This document shows positions 59,278 through 64,000 of a DNA stretch of 64,000 nt, piece by piece; the stretch's first letter is position 1, and the number at the start of each line of letters is the position of its first letter. Source of the stretch: Plantago major (lineage: Eukaryota > Streptophyta > Magnoliopsida > Lamiales > Plantaginaceae); NCBI GenBank assembly GCA_026545765.1, contig CM048840.1, positions 26,168,765-26,232,764 of the forward strand. The letters run 5' to 3'. Under the pieces are notes generated by a model that saw nothing but the letters and a program-made list of their open reading frames with translations, ran no database searches and was not told where the DNA came from. Position numbers and translations under genes: made by a program.

Positions 59278-60400
59278 GGACGGTTACGCGAATCTCTGAC
59301 AGGTCGCTCGGCTATTTTAAATTCCAACTATCTATTACACGGAACTCCGTCAGTTCTGGTTTTTGTTAATCCTTTCGTCCTTGGCCATGTAGCCCACAAG
59401 TTGTAATTGAATTTCCGGCAAATCAATACAACTTCTATCTTTCAATTCGTGCATCTGGAATTTAACATTCAATTGACAGAAAGGCAAACAATGAGTTTTA
59501 TTCATAGCTGAAACGAATGATACATGACGTTATCTTTACAGTCTACTATCTCGGATCTTTATCCGGATCTACGGACGCAATACATAAACCATAGAGAAAG
59601 TCTCCGGAGATACGTCATCTCCCGTCGAGACTATTCTCCCGTCAATAAAAGCTTTTTCCATATCCATCGGAAAGTACAGTTTCTGTAGAGACCAGGAACT
59701 TGATCTACCTGCACGAGGAAAAAGGGCTAGACGTGACAGCACCTTCCATGATTCCACCGAACCGTGATATTGTAAATCCAGTGTCAGGGAAGAACAAAGT
59801 ACCGATAGACCAAGGTATACACAAGCCGAAACGACTGAGATCTCCGCCTAACCATCTTTAGAGACTCCAACTCTCTTGAAATTAGGAGGCCATTAGCAAT
59901 TCAAGAGAGATTCGAGCCACTAAAGTAGGATTGGAAGAAAAGAGAAGGGGCCTCGCTTTAAGGATTTGCAGACAAGCCAAGACGGCAGAATTAGAAAAAG
60001 AAGAATTTGAAATCAGTTTACACGGTTTTGGTACTGGGGTCATGTCTTTTTATAGAACACCTCAACCAATCAGTGTCTGCCACGCTAACAGATTAACATC
60101 AGCAATGGGCCTGAGTCACCCGTTTGGGTTGAATAGTGTTGGTTCGGTTGAGTTATCCAACCAAACCCCAAACAAGCCCATCAACCACGTCCGAGTTTAT
60201 ATTTGTTAATCATTTTACAAGGGTAAGCGCGTCAATATAATCTGACGAAGTATGAATATGAAAAAGGTGGCAATTCCATCTGGTGAAAGTCGTCCGAATT
60301 TCGTAAACAAATTTATCCGGGCATCTACATACGGAAGATACAATATGTAAAGCTCCAAGGACAGTACATACTTCTACGGGGCATACCCCGCCTTGTTCCT
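59278..60400 (-). other. Antisense unit A region of Gypsy-2
   Basis: The minus strand has TATAAAA near 60054 and AATAAA at 59502-59497, matching Gypsy-1 unit A. A 62-codon minus frame (59757-59569) ends STGDDVSPETFSMVYVLRP and shares its C-terminal end with Gypsy-1. The coding status is uncertain. Confidence 0.4.
60378..60389 (-). promoter_or_regulatory. Palindrome GGGGTATGCCCC after antisense ORF B (Gypsy-2)
   Basis: 11 nt after the TGA at 60403-60401, the same spacing as in Gypsy-1. Confidence 0.6.
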
Positions 60401-60682
60401 TCAGCGGATTCCGGAGGTTGAGCCTTGGGACTCCGAGCCACCGCCTCGAACCTGACGAGCTTGCTGCTGCATTCGGATCCTCCTACGGATCATTTTCAGC
60501 GTCCGCTCCCTCTCTTCCTCAGCTAACCTCCTGGCTATCCCCGGGCATCGAGGGGGATCGCCATCAAAATCGAGAAGGATGGGGTCGTCCGCGGTCCCTT
60601 TACCGGGATAAATTGGCGGATGCATGTGCCTGCAAGCACAGTCCAGCCAATGTTGATATTCTTCATCATCGAATTCCGACAT
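60401..60682 (-). CDS. Antisense ORF B of Gypsy-2
   Basis: 93 residues, apparently intact. An acidic N-terminus (MSEFDDEEYQHWLDCACRH) is followed by MHPPIYPGKGTADDPILLD, a basic helix EEERERTLKMIRRRIRMQQQ and a Gly/Ser-rich tail ending GIR. TATAAATA at 60786-60779 lies about 100 bp upstream. Conserved with Gypsy-1 33463-33134 over its C-terminal 70 residues, so it is more than a chance frame. No known domain is recognised. Confidence 0.6.
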   Translation of the reverse strand: MSEFDDEEYQHWLDCACRHMHPPIYPGKGTADDPILLDFDGDPPRCPGIARRLAEEERERTLKMIRRRIRMQQQARQVRGGGSESQGSTSGIR

Positions 60683-60778
60683 CCTGAAGAAATCTGCCTC
60701 TTTTGAAAATTGAGTGTGCTAAACAAGGAAAGATTGATGAGAGGTACATCAGTAAGAAAGGAGCAATTACCACACCCT

Positions 60779-60786
60779 TATTTATA
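60779..60786 (-). promoter_or_regulatory. TATA box of antisense ORF B (Gypsy-2)
   Basis: TATAAATA on the minus strand at the same distance from the ATG as in Gypsy-1. Confidence 0.5.
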
Positions 60787-61205
60787 GAGGCAACCACTCT
60801 TTACGATCACGCCACATGTCCATCATCCGACGACTCGGAAGATGAAAAGACGCAGTAATAATGACTATTTCACTGTTTCACCTTCCTCCTTCTAGAAGAA
60901 TCACGCATCCCAAAGAACGAACGGTCCGAGAATCGGAAAGATGCTAATCTGATCTCTACATCAGACACCATACACAGCGATCCATGTTCTTAAAAGATGT
61001 GTATTTTATAATAATTCAGCATGTGAACAACGAATAGAAGGAAGCGAAGAAAACAGCAAGCAATGGTTCAAAAGCATGGGAAGCATAGTTCCACGGATAA
61101 TTACTACGACTGATAAGGAATAAAAGCATTGTACATGGCGACATTCCGCGCCATCAAAAGATAAACGAATTCAACAGGAAAATTCAACAAGTACAGAATT
61201 TTCAC

Positions 61206-61217
61206 GGGGCATACCCC
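61206..61217 (-). promoter_or_regulatory. Palindrome GGGGTATGCCCC after antisense gene C (Gypsy-2)
   Basis: 7 nt after the TGA at 61227-61225, as in Gypsy-1. Confidence 0.6.
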
Positions 61218-61224
61218 GGACTTC

Positions 61225-64000
61225 TCACTGGGGGCCAGCTTGGCTCGGGCCCGCTTCACCGGTTTGAGGCGGATCGACGGAAGACGTGTTGGAGGCGACT
61301 TTTGCAGCAAGGGATTCAGCGATCTCAAACAAGTTGAAATCCGCATCATGACCAACGACCCGAGAAGGCAGGAAGTACCAGTCCCTTAGGAAAGCCCGGT
61401 AGTTATCAAAAGGTACAAAGCATACCTTTCGGAGGGCGTCCGGGACACACCTCGGAAGGAAGGGTCCGCCGTTTTGGATCTCGATCTCACCCTCCTCGGT
61501 GACTAGCTCTGCAAACTTGCACGCGGCCAACCGCTCATCCGAGACGTTATCCACAGGGACCTCCACACCATTGGCATCCGTAGAAGGGTTCAGCCCTTCC
61601 GCCTTCCAGTCAAAGCTCTGCGGAAGTAGTCCCTTGGACTGCAGCTGGCCGATAGCGGATGAAAATCCATCTAAGCGGGAGGCATCAGACTTGTCCGCCA
61701 TAAAAAACCTGAAAGAATCCGAGTTCATGAAGTCCCGGCCCGCTTGAAGACGGGCATATTGAAGGCCCCCGAGCAGGATATCCTTTGAGTCCAGGAAGGC
61801 CTTCATCGACCTACTGGCAAAATTCTCCTGCCAGTCAAGGTCCGCCTTGACCTCTTCCCAGCTCGCCTTCAGCTTATGGAACTTCACTTCGTTCTCTTTC
61901 AGCTCCATTTCCAACCTCTTCACCTTCTCGGCCTCATCCGCGGAAGTGGTTACAGCCTTGTGCAAATCTTCCTCGATAGTAGCACGTTCACCGGCCTTCC
62001 ACTGCATGGCTCTGACATAACATCCGAGCTACAAGAAGTCCGCAGGGACATAAGTTGTGTTTCTATTTTACCAAAAACTTGGCAAGAAAAGCGTGAGATA
62101 ATTACTTACCCGCTGGTATAGCTCGTCGAGCCCTCCAACTCGCTCGACCTCAGGGAGTCCGCGAGCCCGCTCATACTCCAGATCGAGCGCAGCTTGGTCA
62201 ACAGGCAGGATAGCGGACAACTGCTGCCTCTTAGCTGCAAGGGAAGCCTCCGAAGTTGCTCCCCTCTTGCGCCCCGACGTTATGGCATCTCGCATCAATA
62301 CATCCCACTGGGGTGCCGGGGCAACGGAAGTAGGCGGCTTAGAGGCAGTGGCACTCCGAGTGGCAGGGCCTTTACCCTTGTCGGGCACCGCTAAGGCCTG
62401 AGGATCTTCTCCAGCCTTGTTCTGCCTTTCCTCTTCGGCAGCAAACACGGCCGCATTTTTCGGATCCCCCATTGGAAAACCCGAGGATGTGTTGATGATT
62501 CTGGTCCTCTAACCAGCGGCGACATCCAGGGCTTGCTGCTCCCTCTGCAACTTCTTCTTCTCACGGAGCGTCGACATCATATACTCGAACCAGTGAGCTG
62601 CACAATAAAATAAAGGCATCAGATATAGACACATAAAGGAAGGATCGCCAGATTTTCGGAAATACATGTACAAGACAACGCACTCCAACGAAAGAAAAGC
62701 ACACTTCATGAAGCTAGAAATCCTTACTGAAATCCGTCTTCCCTCCAACTTCTACAGCATCTGTTAGTCCGCACAAGTAAGGAAGCGGCTGACAGATCAA
62801 TCCGTGGAACGGGTAAGTGGGTGGATTATTCTTCTTGTGGATCGCTGCCACCCACGGAGCCACGTTCTTCGGAAGAGGGCGCCAATCCGGGATGGACTCC
62901 CTTGAGAACTTTATCGGCAGCCCCCATTATTCTCGCTGCCTCTCGGACGCCCCAGGTTTCAGGGCCATCCGCACAAAAATGTACCTATCCCACCACTTCG
63001 ACCCCGAGGAAGAAATGGAGTCGGAAATGAAGTTATAGGATTTTCTAGCTACGAAAGTATAATACAAGGGATTGCCCGGACTAAAGGTAACGTGGAAAAG
63101 CTGCCTAATGTTCTTGAAGTTCACTGGCTGCCCCTTCTTTTTACAGAAAACGACGAAACAGATAAGGTTACCCAGGGACTTTGGGATAACCTGACCCGGA
63201 CCGATCCCGATATGGTTCAGGATATGTTTTATCTTCGTTGCAATAGGGATCTTCCATCCGCAAGCGAAAGCTACTTCATGCACACACATGTAACCGGCGG
63301 GTGGATTGTAAAATGCATGCCCGGGCTCGGGAACCATGATCTCAACAGACTCCGGAATCTCCCACTTCCGCCTCCATTCGGGAATGTCCTCCGCCTTAAC
63401 CTTCGACGGACACGTGGGGAGAAGCCCATCCGTATTTAACTCTCCAAATTCATCCGCTATCACAACCGCGGACGCAGGACGAGGGAATTTGATTCTAGCG
63501 GGCTTTGCACCGCGTCCCTCTATTAACAGAAGATTGGATTGGGCGGACGCAGCAGGATGTAACGCAATCCGACTACTAGCGCGTCTCCGCGGACGAGCGA
63601 CTGGAGAACCTTCCTCCTCCTCCTCATCCTCTTCTTCTTCACCATCTTCCTATTCCTCCTCGCCACCTTCGGGTCTCCCGGATGTGCTTGGGTTGGACGG
63701 ACCTGATTCCCTTACAACACGGTCCTCTTCCCCGGCCTCGAACATCTCCACTTTGTCGGCCTCCCGACCACTGTCGCCTTCCTACTCAATCTGATGTTCA
63801 TTCGGATCAATGGACGTTCCAACACCACCTATGGTCCGAAATTGGACTAGTGACCTAGTCCTAGCAACATCTCCCCGACCCACCGATACTTCGGGCTGCG
63901 CTTCTGCAGCATCACCGACTCTTTGACCAACGTCAGCGTCCCTAGAAGACACCAGGTCCACGACCAGAAAATCTCCTACGAACATGGTTAAATCTACGGA
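61225..64000 (-). pseudogene. Antisense gene C of Gypsy-2 (5' end outside window)
   Basis: Exon 1 to 62728, exon 2 at 62597-62110, exon 3 at 62028-61225. Donors GTAAGG and GTAAGT, acceptors TGTGCAG and CTTGTAG, at the same places as in Gypsy-1. The joins read DFTHWFEY and QRLGCYVRAMQW, equal to Gypsy-1 at nearly all residues. Here the acidic Glu-run and the Transposase_28-like region are in one frame, showing that the Gypsy-1 break near 36430 is secondary. Stops: TAG near 63782, TAG in the Glu-run near 63650, and TAG at 62511-62509. Exon 3 is fully open (268 codons with the stop), with the coiled coil, then FVPFDNYRAFLRDWYF and a Ser/Pro tail. Confidence 0.75.

Larger units (their letters stand above)
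51791..64000 (+). mobile_element. Gypsy-2: second copy of the Tat-lineage family (3' end outside window)
   Basis: 5' LTR 51791-52707, then the same order as Gypsy-1: gag, protease, RT, two RNase H domains, integrase, antisense units A, B and C. The window ends inside antisense exon 1, so the 3' LTR is not seen. It differs from Gypsy-1 throughout and lacks most of that copy's stops, so the two are separate insertions. A 363-bp MITE sits in pol. Confidence 0.95.

Overview
This is a plant nuclear window, almost certainly from a eudicot. It is AT-rich, has GT-AG introns, and carries two germin-like protein (GLP) copies in tandem orientation plus Ty1/copia, Ty3/gypsy (Tat-type), MULE, CACTA and MITE elements. 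Host genes are few. GLP-A (1-735, 5' end outside the window) looks intact. GLP-B (exon 1 at 15319-15442, exon 2 at 40103-40656) has its two exons pushed 24.7 kb apart and carries a premature stop.

Layout. 1-735: GLP-A. 736-6643: AT-rich intergenic DNA with a 142-bp direct repeat, a ~162-bp minisatellite (2256-3045) and a 126/217-bp tandem array. 6644-11489: a MULE with ~340-bp inverted repeats, inserted into that array. It holds a deleted MURA-type transposase and, convergent to it, an intact-looking spliced gene for a GRF zinc-finger protein. 13521-15133: a non-autonomous element with terminal inverted repeats, directly upstream of GLP-B.

15526-40064: nested insertions in the single intron of GLP-B. 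A SIRE-like copia element (Copia-1, minus strand, 5-bp target duplication TTCTT) was the first in. A CACTA-type fragment lies inside its right-hand LTR. Inside that fragment sits a complete 14.5-kb Tat-lineage gypsy element (Gypsy-1, 24655-39118, target duplication CCGGT). 40657-44070: duplicated GLP 3' DNA and three small elements. 44071-49415: a young Tork/Tnt1-like copia element (Copia-2, two 550-bp LTRs). 49416-51790: AT-rich DNA with one transit-peptide-like ORF. 51791-64000: a second copy of the same gypsy family (Gypsy-2), cut by the window end and carrying a foldback MITE in pol.

The two gypsy copies can be compared directly. Between pol and the 3' LTR, on the antisense strand, both carry what look like host-type transcription units: TATA boxes, a multi-exon coding sequence with splice sites at matching places, and one palindromic motif (GGGGTATGCCCC) 7 or 11 nt after the stop codon of two different antisense ORFs. 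Copia-1 is peppered with a ~19-nt imperfect inverted repeat (GGTGTT...AACACC) in its LTRs, 3' non-coding region and the linkers between polyprotein domains. These two patterns are the least explained signals in the window. All element genes seen here carry stops, frameshifts or deletions except the GRF zinc-finger gene, and GLP-A is the only host gene that looks functional. Boundaries, reading frames and splice sites were read by eye; no database search was possible.
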